Origin: Rhodocollybia butyracea
Lineage: Eukaryota; Basidiomycota; Agaricomycetes; Agaricales; Omphalotaceae
DNA: 64,000 nt
Direction of reading: 5' to 3'
Assembly (NCBI GenBank): GCA_015501585.1
Contig: JADNRY010000013.1
Location: forward strand, 372,001-436,000
Below the pieces are notes generated by a model. The model saw nothing but the letters and a program-made list of their open reading frames with translations, was not told the origin of the DNA and ran no database searches. Positions 1-11,056 of this stretch are shown piece by piece. Each line of letters begins with the position of its first letter. The stretch's first letter is position 1. Position numbers and translations under genes: made by a program.

Positions 1-1512
1 ATAGGGGATGTTGTAGGATTCTCATCCATTGTGATGCCCCCACCCCTCCCCCTGAAGAAGATATCGGTCAGTCCTATCCACTTTCCATATACTGCCGCCA
101 AGGCTGATATCAAACTTCAATAGTGTTTGAAATCAACGATTCGGAACGAGTATTGGATTTTACTGGACAAATAACGTTGATTGGAGGATGTGCTGTGGCG
201 GGAGGCGGATACTCTGATGTGTGGAGGGCAATTCTGAATACTCGTAAAGATGGACGAGGGCAAGAGGTCAAGGTACGGTACTTGTTACTTTCTCGGTACC
301 ATTCCGATGAGATTTCGTTCGTCTTAGGTCGCAGTCAAGGTGATTCGATCTCACTATGGGGATGCCGAAAGCGAAACTATACTCAAGCGGGTGAGACATC
401 ATTGTTCGATATTATACTGAGTCTGACTAGTTTTTATTTACAGAGACTCGCCCGAGAAATGGATGTGTGGAAACAGCTCAAACATCCAAACATACTTCCG
501 CTTTACGGTACCACCTCCGGCTTCGGGCCCTATGACTCCCTCGTATGCCCATGGATGGAAAATGGGAGTGCAAGTCGATATATGGAGAAGTGGGGTGATA
601 TCATGTCTATGACGGATCGATTACAACTGGTGAGTGGGAACCTCACTACTTTAATCTTTACCAACACCTGCACGTAGCTCTGTGAAGTCGCAGAAGGTTT
701 AAGATATCGTGAGTGCAATGGGTATCTGTGTGCGGTTTGCGGTTCTTAACCAGATGTACAGTCCATTCTCATGGAATCGTGCATGGCGATCTGACTGGCG
801 TACGTCCTTACATAGTTCCCTTACTTCAGGCGTGCCTCTTACATCTCCGTGTGTCTTTAGTCCAACATCCTCATTGACGACAACCGGCAAGCATGCTTAT
901 GTGACTTCGGACTCTCTAACATCATCAGTGAAGTTCATGGTGCATTTTCGAATCACTCGACAATGAGCGGAGCAATACGTTGGGCTGACGCCACACTGTT
1001 TATCACTCAAACCACCCAAATGGAATCCGAATCTGACGAACAAGTGTATCCAGTACTTACCAATAAAAGCGACATCTATTCTTTCGGAAGTGTAACTTTG
1101 GAGGTATGTAGGAGCACGCTTTCTCGCGATATACACATCATCAAACTATTCTTAGATTCTTTCGGGTCGCATACCATACCATTACATCCGCAATGATGCT
1201 CAAGTCATCTTTGAGATGGCTAAAGGTAGAAAACCTCGTCGTCCAACTGCGTCTTTTGTCACAGATGCGCAATGGGATTTCATTTTTTCGAGATGTTGGT
1301 GCGAAGATCCTATTCTGCGACCAGATGCAGAGGAAGTAGTAAGAATAATCCAGGTGCTGCTGCGGAGTAGTCTAGAGTTCCGCCGGCATACAGGCAGTGC
1401 GTGGGACAGTAGCCCGGTGGACAAAACAGAGGAGGCCTTGTCACTAGACAAGCATCTGGATGTCGTCGTAAACTCACATCGTAGGCATAGTGAACCTCTA
1501 CAGAATGGATAA
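1..1512 (+). CDS. Protein kinase, basidiomycete expanded TKL-like type (5' end outside window)
   Basis: Serine/threonine or tyrosine-kinase-like domain, nearly complete. Exons read as <1-66, 124-272, 328-390, 444-629, 678-708, 762-799, 861-1103 and 1156-1512, all in phase. The first exon is open to the window edge, so the start lies upstream. In order the protein shows a glycine-rich loop (VAGGGYSDVW), the VAVK lysine, an alpha-C glutamate region, a catalytic loop HGDLTGSNIL (HGD instead of HRD), the DFG of CDFGLSN and an activation segment ending near AIRWADATL. The C-lobe contains SDIYSFGSVTLE and ends with a short polar tail. All main catalytic residues are present, so an active kinase is expected. 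This family is strongly expanded in mushroom genomes and its substrates are mostly unknown. Confidence 0.85.
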
Positions 1513-3258
1513 TATGTTCCATCTAGACCCAGGCCTGCGAAGTTGCGTTAATAACTTCAAATAGAGTATATTGACCTATACACAACAAGCTTCGAAGTAC
1601 AGCTCCAGGTTGAATGTTGATGTGTTTCTCGTGATGATAACGCACCCGGCTTGTTTTTTTTTTTTTGCTTCCTTACCTACTTACGAGCCTTATCATAATG
1701 AGACAGTGATAAGATAAAAATTCTCAGCGCTTAATCGTCTATTCTGGACATGCGTGTGGCACGAGGAGCACTCCTTGCAATGTCTGGAGATGTCTGGCTG
1801 CTTGGATAGATCATGAAACATCAATATACTGGAATTGTGTGCTTGAGGCTATGTCAGGTATCTCTCCGGACTGGCCGCAACCGCGGGATAGGGTCGGCTG
1901 AACTCACATATTCAGATTGCACTGTTTCATAGCGAAGTCCCTGTCGATTAGTGGTCAAATCATCACGTTGTGGAGCTGATATATCTTCTCCGTGAAGCCG
2001 GGAGCTCGAATCTCCCCAGGGACATTTTTTTTCTTGTTTTAGGATAGCTAGTGCATTTCTACTGTCCCGAGACCGTTATACTGCAATATGGTTGGCCTAG
2101 CACAATCAGCTGTGGATGTCCGCTACACGTTTTATTGCACAATCCTAATCTTGTAGATCTGTTTGTCTTGAGACAGTGCGATGAGCCGACTCAACAGGAT
2201 GAGAAAAGTACAAGTTGAACCACGATTCATCCCAGGTCTCCGAGAACTTCGTACACACAGAATAAGTATCATGTTATGGATTGACCTTCACGATGTGCTC
2301 AATTAAACTGTTAAGAATACGGGACGGTCGACCCTCAGGACTCTGAGGAGGAACCTTTAGTGGTTCACAAGACGTAGTAAATAAGCATGGGGTATATATG
2401 AGCGACTTGGATTAAGGACGAGTCCATCCCACTTCTCGATTCAGCATAAGATTCATGGAAGCTTTAGAGTGTTTGCTAACGCCATCCTTCCACCGTTCTA
2501 CTAGCTTATTGCTTCGCGCCCCGCATACTAGTTCGCCCAAGGTTCGAATGAAGAAACTGAGGAGAAGAAAGCTACATGAAGCATCTTGAGCAGCAATTGT
2601 TTGAGGCATCTTATGAGATGGTACGTTTGACGATATATACTTACAAATGCAGGGGTTTGGTGGGGAAGGAAGGAGGAGGGAGAAGTCACATTGTATAGCT
2701 TTGCCAGCTCGTTCTGAGGTATGCGAAGTAAATGACCGAAGAGGAATTTGTCTCTGATCAAGTGTTAGATGCAAAGGCCCGTTTCAGCAGACAAACCCAA
2801 CTCATTCTGCAGTACTTGACTTTGAGTTAACACTCGTCCAGTACTTAAGCTCGGGTTTTCTTTGAAGGGATCGACATAGAACTGCTCGCACAGTGGGCGT
2901 ATTCCATATTAAAGATGAATGAAAAGGGTGTCACATAAGAATCGCTTGCGTGAGTTTTGTTGGTTGTCTGTTTAGATAAACCCCGTTGATGTTATCGTGT
3001 TATTGGATTTGTGATAGGTCCAAGGATTAGGGTTGGGTACGCTTTCGAGCGGCGGTGGTGAGTCGGTGATATACGCTCCCTAGATTAGCTTGGTTGATTG
3101 AGCACTTGCAAAGCTGAAGATGACACACCATTCACTACGATAACCACCAAAGCTTCGAGCCCATCAAAAGTGAGAGCGCTCAGCATTCGCGTAGCTATCC
3201 GTCAACGCGCAGATCTGAGATACGCGGTTTTAGTCCAGAGTTTTATTGCCATTTGAGA
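1513..3258. other. Gene-poor stretch between kinase and pseudouridine synthase
   Basis: About 1.75 kb without a supportable gene. It contains a T-rich run near 1655 and scattered short ORFs; the longest, a 120-codon minus-strand frame at 2412-2774, has no recognisable domain and no convincing splice context. The 3' UTR of the kinase and the promoter of the next gene must lie here. I see no terminal inverted repeats or transposon coding remains. Confidence 0.5.
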
Positions 3259-4431
3259 ATGAGCGCCCATTGTGGAAGCGCTAGTAGTAGTGGATTCATG
3301 AATTTTCGAATTGTTTTCCGAAACTCCACCACTCTGGAATTGAACCGAATTCTATACATCGACAGAGCATTCGTCGTGGTCAACAAACCTGCGAATTTTG
3401 TGACACAATACCCGAAGGATGGTCAGACGGAGGCAGTCGCTGAGCTTGAGGGTACAAGTAAGCAATGATTTTTGCTTCAGTGTATTTATTAACTTTTGAC
3501 ATGCCTCTCAGTCCCCTCTGCCCCCTCTTTGACCAAGCTTTATCCAGTACATCGTCTTGACAAGGTACTTGCTTGATTGGAAAAACTGGATCTCATAGGT
3601 GTTTAAATCTTCTCCGAAGGGAACTACAGGCTGCTTGGTCTTCGCGCGTTCTCTTGCTCATGCACAAGCTTTTTCTCAACAATTTCATCAACGGACCGTG
3701 CAAAAGATCTATCATGCCTTGGTCGATACATCCAGCAGTCGATCTTTGGCCACTGGAGTGACTTCTGGGGTTATTCGTGTCGGAATGGCGCTGAAGAATG
3801 GCAGGCCGTATTTATCTCGGTCTGAAGCCGCGCGAGAAACGTCAACCGACTGGCAGATCATCGGTTCGAACGTGAGTTTGTGTATGCTCGGTGGTTGCTC
3901 TAATCACAGGTCCAAATTGCAGCTTCAAGCTCATGCATCGCTTATGAAGCTACATCTACACACGGGTATGAAGCATCAGCTTCGTGTTCATATGTCAGAG
4001 GCACTACAAGGTGCGAGGATCACGAATGCTCGTTGTTTGTTTCATTTTTGATCTTACTTAAATGCAGCCCCCATTATTGGTGACTGGCAACATTCACTTT
4101 CAAGATCATCCCCTCAAAAACTATCAATACCGAACGATCGCATGTTCTTGCATGCCTCTGAAATATCTTTTCATGTGAGTGGTCTTTGCCATTTATCAAG
4201 TAAATTAATTGATGTTTAGCTCTGACTCCACAGCGCTTTAGAAGGGCAGGAAAGCACAAACGACTAAACCTGACATTGCGCGCCCCGCTTCCTCAGGATT
4301 TTACAGAGTTTTGTATTCGCGCGGGAATACAAGCACCTTTGTGCTTGTTACGCGGAGGGCTGTTCGTTGATGGCCAACCTGTCGAAGAGGTTGCAGACTT
4401 AGCTGGTTTTTGGATTGCGAATGCGGAGTAG
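3259..4431 (+). CDS. RluA-family RNA pseudouridine synthase
   Basis: Isomerises uridine to pseudouridine in RNA. Exons 3259-3457, 3512-3564, 3599-3871, 3923-4010, 4068-4174 and 4234-4431 join in phase to about 305 residues. The first ATG of the open frame is 3259. The family signature is clear: LYIDRAFVVVNKPANF near residue 30, the catalytic-aspartate motif HRLDK at about residue 80, then TTGCLVFARS, the HLHTGMKHQLRVHM motif and API-IGDW. No S4 RNA-binding domain precedes the catalytic core. The class includes mitochondrial and cytoplasmic rRNA/tRNA enzymes such as Pus5, Pus6, Pus9 and RPUSD proteins; the exact target cannot be told from the sequence. There is no frameshift. Confidence 0.88.
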
Positions 4432-4631
4432 TTTAAACTTCAAACAGCCACCTTGACGGGCATTTTCTCGGCGTGGAGTTGGCTCTTGATTGTGGCGTGT
4501 TGCTGTATACATGTTAACTTGATGGGTAACACTGGCCCCACAAATACATAAGTACTTAAATGTGAGCACCACCTATATCCATCTCCAATTTTTCACCCTC
4601 TTTCGTTCGCGACTGTGTGTTTCCATCCACA

Positions 4632-5128
4632 ATGAGATTCACCAAAGCTATTTTCGTTAGTTCTGTCCTTTTGAGCCCTGCTGTCCTTGCCCAGGATGGC
4701 TCGGTTACCGTTATTGATGGGTGAGTTGTAATGTCTTTCTCCATGTTGTCTTTTACTCAAAATTTACCCTCAGCGTCACAATCACTATCCCTGCGGGTCT
4801 TTCTATCCCAACCGACCTTCCTATCCCAACCGGCCTTCTCTCCGATACCAGCCTTCTACAATCTGAGTCGGCCCTTATCAACTCTATCCTTTCGTCTGCG
4901 ACCGCGACGTTGACTGGTTCTGAAGCTGCTGAAGCTTCCTCACTTGGTTCTATCCTTAGCGGAATCACTGGCGGTAGTGCTAGCGCCACAACTACGGGCT
5001 CAGGAAGCAGTGCGACTGGGACAAGTGGCTCGAATAATACCAACGGAGCAATGAGTTTGGGAGGAAGCTCGGTAGGCTTGATTGTATCGGTCGGCGCAGC
5101 CTTGTTTGCTGGCGTATGGATGTTGTAG
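4632..5128 (+). CDS. Small Ser/Thr/Gly-rich secreted protein, probably GPI-anchored
   Basis: Two exons, 4632-4720 and 4774-5128, give 147 residues. The N-terminus MRFTKAIFVSSVLLSPAVLA is a clear signal peptide. The middle is low-complexity and rich in Ser, Thr, Ala and Gly with repeated IP-T-L units (SIPTDLPIPTGLL). The C-terminus is a hydrophobic tail (VGLIVSVGAALFAGVWML) after a Gly/Ser/Asn spacer. That is the standard layout of a GPI-anchored cell-surface protein in fungi: the tail is cleaved and replaced by the lipid anchor. No enzymatic domain is visible. Many agaricomycetes carry several such proteins. Function is unknown; a structural or adhesive wall role is a guess. Confidence 0.75.
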
Positions 5129-5595
5129 ATCGGAGGACCCATTATCATTCGGATGAGCTTGCTCTCCATCCGCTCACTGGCGATATTTATCTCGCGGTTT
5201 ATACCTTATACACATGATACTATTGCTGTTACCACTTGTATCTAAATTTAAATGGCCAATCAAATTACCTGTAGCTGGTTGGTTCTAGAAAGTCGCTTGG
5301 TCTGTGAAAGAGCCCGAAGTCTTCGTAAGACTCTGTGTTTTGACTCCTCAAGGCCTTACCCTTCGAGTTCTCTTCTGAAAAGTATCCTGGCGGTCGGTCC
5401 TCCCGCGTTATTTTCCAGAGTTGACTGACGCCCACCTAACGGCAGTAGTACTAACTCATCAAGCGCACAACCGTGTGTATTGTCGGTACATAGCGAAAGG
5501 TACCTTACAAGCTTTGAAAGTTGGAGTGAAAGTTGGTCCAACGGCTATCCGAAACAATTTCGACATTGATAGATCTGTTCTCGAAGGAAAACAAT
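5129..5595. other. Intergenic, nothing recognised
   Basis: About 470 bases between the GPI-type gene and the tRNA. It would hold the 3' UTR of the former. No gene, repeat or structured element was seen. Confidence 0.5.
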
Positions 5596-5690
5596 GGTGA
5601 GATGGCCGAGCGGTCTAAGGCGCTAGAATCAGGTCTTGTATCTGAACTATCTAGTCATTCGTGGCGTGGGTTCGAATCCCACTCTCATCA
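5596..5690 (+). tRNA. tRNA-Leu(CAG) with intron, copy 1
   Basis: The acceptor stem GGTGAGA pairs with TCTCATC, followed by discriminator A. The D arm is GCC...GGC, the anticodon stem CTAGA/TCTAG, and the T arm GTGGG-TTCGAAT-CCCAC. The anticodon loop is 22 nt, so subtracting the normal 7 leaves a 15-nt intron placed one base after the anticodon. With T33 fixed the anticodon reads CAG, decoding CUG as leucine; the long variable region fits a class II tRNA-Leu. The copy at 31789 differs only by one base inside the intron. Confidence 0.9.
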
Positions 5691-5916
5691 GAATGGGTAT
5701 CGAGTTTAACATGTTTTTCAAGTATTTTAATATCGCGGAGCGATAGAGTAAAATTTCGCTAGTAACAAGATAACTGCAGAGTAAACCCTAACAGGTATTC
5801 TGTGAATCCAGGCCGATTTTTTTTATCAACAGCTATGAGAGGTTTGGTGTTCGGTGCTTCAAGCTACCAGATTTTTATGAGGATTTTCTGCATAGCCAAC
5901 ACAGATTATTGAATTT

Positions 5917-6001
5917 CTATCCAAGTCTAGTACGACGAGCTTCTTCTTGAGCAGTCTTTAATGTCAACTTCACATCCTCAACCATGCCTACGTTTTCACC
6001 C
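5917..6001 (-). pseudogene. Truncated copy of the 3' end of the F-box/WD40/UIM gene
   Basis: The minus strand encodes LKTAQEEARRTRLG followed by TAG, nearly identical to the end (LKTAQEEARRSRLG, TAG) of the intact gene at 32171-34904. Upstream of this the copy lacks several bases, so the UIM core AIELS is missing. Homology fades about 85 bases in, near 6001. There is no start, no other exon and no domain left. It lies 226 bases after tRNA copy 1, as the intact gene lies 287 bases after tRNA copy 2, so both were duplicated as one segment. Confidence 0.75.
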
Positions 6002-6149
6002 CTCCTTGCTCACGCCAGCGTATTTACAAAGAATAGTAGTATCTGTAAGTATATACAATATACAATAGTCGCAGTCAATCAAACATAAAGTAAAGTAGGG
6101 GAAAAAAGGATAGTAGTATAGCTTAACACCATATGCCGTTCATTCTGTT

Positions 6150-9100
6150 CTACTCCTCATCCTCGTCGTCGCCATCATTATTGTCCTGCAAATTAGAGGG
6201 ACCCGCAGTGTTCCCAGTGTTGTTATTGTTCTTCGTCATACCAAACAACTATAATTCGAACCTGTTAACGATGGTCATAGATCAAACAATACCGAAACGC
6301 ACAAATTTAATGTCTTTCATACTGAGCTTGTTCAATTTTGTACCGGTGCCTTCTCCTAGAGCAGCTTCCGCAAGACCTTGGGGAAAACAGTCAGCGCTCT
6401 GAATCACGACCACAGATATACGCACCAGTTTTTACGTCTTGTAGCTGAAGTAACCGTTCCTCGATTGTGTTTCTCACTACTAGCCGTTTCACAAACACTT
6501 CTTTATCTTGTCCGATCTATTGAATGACGGTCAGTGGAAGGAATTTCAGGTACACGTATGTCCTCACACGATGAGCACGGTCGTAGGCCTGGGACTCAGC
6601 TGCGTAGTTCCAAGCTAGGTCCATACTGAACAATGAATCAGCGAGAGTGATAGAAAATATGGATAAGTTCTCTTACTTGACAATTCGGTTTGCAGCAACC
6701 AAGTTCAATCTTTGCGGAAGGATAAACTTTATTCGTTGACATAAAATGTCAACAAGTGCTTACCCTACACCACCGCACTTGGTACTGATCAGGATAACTT
6801 TCGGTCCATCAGCTTTCCGGAATTGCACCAGCGTACGATCTCTTGAGGTGCGGTCCATTTTACCGTCAAAGCGCAAGCTGCGAATGCCGTGCCGCGAAAA
6901 CAAGACCTCGATAAGGTCGAGCATGGATGTCCCTGTAAAAATTTAGTCATAGCTTTCACCGGTTACCAAGACATTTACACTGGGAGTAGCAGATCGTCTT
7001 ATCGCCCAATGCTTCCCATTCCTTGATATACTCGATTAACTGCACCATCTTGATGCTGGGCTCCATGTCATCGTCTCCCTTGGACCACGTCGCCACGAGT
7101 GCTTTGGAGAGACCACTTTCCTCCGATTTCTCGTCCTTTTTCTCTTTTCCCTTGTCCTTGACCTCTTTCTTGCCTTGAGGCGATTTGCGCTTATTCGTGT
7201 TAGATCGGCCGGGTTTGCTAGGGCTCGAGAAGACGGACGGTGAGATATCATCCATGGTAAGGTCAATGACATCATCGTCGTCCTGTAAAGAAAAACATTG
7301 ATCGACAATAGAAAAAAGAAGGTTGAAAAACTCACGGTTTCCATCTTATCCTCGAGCTTTTGCTTCTTTAATGGACGCAGGATATCAGCCAGATCAGGAA
7401 GATCATCGTCCGAATCGTCAAGACCTTTCATCTCGAATGCCTTTTGAGCATTGGAAGAATATCGATCATCAGTGTCACTCTCTTCTTCCGAAGAGCCATA
7501 AGCAACCGCCTTCTTGAACCTCGGTAGAGAGCGCGAGGAAGATGACGAGTTTTTACTTCGACGACGGCGACGTTCGGAATCGGCATATTTGCTGAGCTCT
7601 TCATCGGTCGGTTCAAAGGCAGCAGATTTGAAGATCTTTTCCGGACCCATGTCAAGAATGGCATGGCAAGTAGGGCCTGAGAACGGACGAATTAACACAT
7701 TATATCAGTCAACAGTGAACAAGCACGGCTTACATTTTCGATATCCTTTAGCGTTCGCCTCCTCGAACTTTTTCTCAGCTTCCAGGTTCTCCTTTTCAGT
7801 TCCTTCGACGCTGTAAGGTTCCTGATCAACAAAATATTTGAACTTTAAGAAACAACCTACAAAATTCCATCGTGTTGCATAGGACCGTTTCGAGTGTCTA
7901 AGATACAATCTATTGAACACACACTCAGTGGATAGATATGAAATTCATGGTCGAACACTTCACCGAAACAGACTTCATGTCCGCAAGTGAGGACCCTTCC
8001 ATTCTCAGGAGTGAACACTGAACATTCCGGTCAGCTTTACACATAAAAAATAGAGAAAGAGAAAACTTACTATCTGAGCAAACTGGGCACGAGGCGGTGT
8101 CGCCGGCCTCGTCATCATAGTCCAAAAGCTCATTCGCTCGTGCACGGATCAGGAACCTTTACATTGATGAGTATATTCACAGATTTAGCGTGGATATAAG
8201 CGTACTGATGCAGGATCTAAGCAAAGTGTGACCAATGAGCGTCATTCAACACAAAAGCTCAATGGCACACTTACACCCTCGACCCAAGGTCTACCCTTGA
8301 CTTTAATGGCACGAGCTCTTTCTTTCTCCACCTCACCGCCCATTAGAGCCGTAGGGTCGTTGTACTTATCCGTTTGAGACAGGATAAGATAAGGGTGACA
8401 ACAGAGCTGTCGGAGCCGCAAAATCATGACCTTGAATCTCAACAGTAATCCATTAAATGTAAAGCGAACAGAAGGTAAACTCACAAGCACATAGGAGTGG
8501 CTGAGTGGAAAAGACATCAGCAAACTTAACGCTACGTTACAAAAATGGTTTTCACTTCTTCACGAGCGTCCGCTCCCTGATAAACTTGTTCAGTCGAATT
8601 TTGGATTGTTTCTCAAACGAATCGTAGCACTAACAGTGAGTAAGTGACCCAGTATGTGTTTGTGAAAATTACAACAACTTGCCTCTCTCTCATCGACAGT
8701 GAAGTCCAACTTTACCAACGAGATTTCCTTGTTAGGCAATTTCAGAATAGGTTCGCCTTCCAAAGTCGAATGCTTGGTACGTCGCAGGAGAAGAGGGGCG
8801 AGAATAGTTTGAGCTCGCTGACCTAGAAAATGATATGAGAATATGCGAGCTGAGTTGAGTTTTTTGTAATTCTTACCGGCAAGAGGAGGGTCATCAGTCT
8901 GCATCTTAGCCTGCGACATCGTTAGTGTCAAGCAAAGTAACGGATACATAAAGATCACTTACAACGTACTATCAGATACGCACGAAGAAAGAGAATAGGA
9001 TGGTAGATCCAAAAGAAGAACCAATAAGTAAAGAATATGTAGTCAGGGATGGTTAACGTGCGTACAGCATTGAAATCGTTCCAATCGTTCCAAGGTCTGA

Positions 9101-10797
9101 AGTGACCAAACCTAAGGAGACCGTAGATGTCCGCACTGAAGTAGCGCATGAATACAGATAGGCAGCCAGGAGAACAGCATACAGAGTATTGGTTACAGGA
9201 GTTCCAGTCAACATCCATCTATATGTCGCCTTAACATGAGCCAGACTGAGACTTGACCGAGTTCCACTGTTACAATGGGTTAGCTATATTCACTTGTCTA
9301 AGGTGGACGCTCCATAAATGTAAGTATCATGTCTTACCGATTTCGGATAAACTGTGCTTCATCAGCCACTGCGCGGAAAAACTTTGTGCGTGCAAGAACA
9401 CCTCTGGTACCAAAAATGAGGCGAGCAAGGGAAACATAGTTTTAAAGCAAACTTGCCCGTTTTTCGCAAGCCAATCTGCTTCTTCTTCGGGCTCTATGTC
9501 TTTGGGAATGTTGAAATCTCCGTTAAGAGTTTGATAAGTTGTGATGATGACCTTCACAATAGAGGTGAACAAAGCAGCTATAGAAGCTCGCAGAAAACCC
9601 ACATCATAATTCTTGATGTCGGAACGTTTCTGATCGCTGGCGTTAGAATTGAACAAGAACAAGATACAAACGCATATACTTTGAGCTTATCTTTACCATG
9701 ATGAACATGAACAGTCATGATATCATTTGTCTTTGACTCAATTTCTTCTTTCCACTGGCCAAACATGTCAGAAGTTATCGCAAATGAGCAGATGTAAATC
9801 AACCTGCTGTAAAAGGGCAGCCGGTACAACGATCAAATTTGTGGTGGGTACATCTTCATCGTCTAATGACGGTTGGTTCACAGCCATAGTGGCTATCATT
9901 TGTACGGTCTTGCCCAAACCCATGTCGTCACTGACAAGAACTTTCTGAGCCCAGGTTCTCAGAGACTTTAGATCACTTACGCCAAGATACCACCCTGTCT
10001 TTACTTTTCTCTCGCTCCAGCATCCTATCACACAATCGAGTCAGTTTCAGGAGCCCGAGAAACCTCTTATTGCGTACCAAGAGACACCGATGAGCTGATG
10101 GGGAAGGAGACGTACGTTCATGCCCGGAAGGATGTCGTTGGCACTTTAATGCGTTAATGAACAAGTGAAGAAAAAGATAAGCGCGGTCAACACACTCTTC
10201 GAGCCCCAACTTCTCCACAGCAGTCTTGACTGTTAATCCGTGGCTCACGTTGTTGATTGACTGAGTAACAAACTCGGCCATACTGTAAGATAGTTTTAAG
10301 CAACATGTTAACTTGTGAGTGAGCCTGGTTTACCGTAGCTGTTGATCAGGTCCTCCTACACAGTTTTAAATTCGAAGAGAGATCAACGTCGTGCATAGAA
10401 GCCCACCAATATCAACAGCTCTAACAGGAGTTTGGCTGTCATAATTGAGTCCAAATCCACCGCCTCCGGCCACCCTTGGTGTTCCGGAAGGTGTAGCAGC
10501 ACCCAAAACGAACTGCGCGTCGCTACCTAAATATACAGTCTGAATAAGTTCAAAGAAAACAGACAGTCGCCACGAACCTGCTTGCACGAGACCCATCATG
10601 TTATTTTTCACTTGGGTCATTCGAGCCTCCAAGATCCCCAATTTGTCTAGATTTTGCGAAGGTGTGGAAGGCTCGCCTGCATTTGGTGAGTGTAACTGAG
10701 GTCTTTGTGTATTCGATGGAGATGGTAGGGCCGGGTACATAGACTGGTCCAGAGCATCCAAGAGACGTGAGGCCTTGCCTGATCTGCTGGAATCCAT
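6150..10797 (-). CDS. ULS1: Uls1-like SNF2/RING ATPase (putative SUMO-targeted ubiquitin ligase)
   Basis: Roughly 1,000 residues in many exons; starts MDSSRSGKASRLL at 10797 and ends in an acidic DDGDDEDEE tail at 6150. The helicase N-lobe shows LLPHQLIGVSWMLEREKSKD, Walker A DDMGLGKTVQM and the DEAQF box. After it comes a RING finger split over exons: CPVC, then LTCGHEVCF, then RKCPTCHA. A charged linker carries a canonical SUMO-interacting motif, DDDDVIDLTMDD (about 7253-7285). The helicase C-lobe contains AWNYAAESQAYDRAHRIGQ. A RING inserted between the two lobes is the Rad5/Rad16/Uls1 arrangement. No HIRAN domain was seen, and the SIM favours Uls1, a nuclear translocase acting on SUMO-modified chromatin proteins. 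Rad16 is the main alternative. Confidence 0.85.
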
Positions 10798-11056
10798 GGC
10801 TGATGCGCGCCAAGAACTCAAAAGTCAAAAAGACGCGTGAAGAAGGTTTGGATCCTGAAATAAATATGCTTCAAAGTGTCAATTCTTGTCGAAAATTTAA
10901 TTGGAATCGCGTACTTGGCGTAGCGTCCGAGTTTGTGGACAAAGTTGAAAGGAAGATGTGAGGCTCCAATCGTGACTGAGCGCGAAGGCGTGACTGTCCG
11001 AGCGCTCGGCTCCGGTTAAGCGCTACCATTGTTTTGATACTTCGACTGTGAGGAGC

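Noticed and set aside
2412..2774. Minus-strand 120-codon open frame
   Set aside because: No domain, no splice partners, and a second overlapping minus frame of similar quality; looks like chance.
5596..5690. Reading the tRNA as tRNA-Ser because of its long variable region
   Set aside because: Discriminator is A and the anticodon after T33 is CAG, both of which fit leucine.
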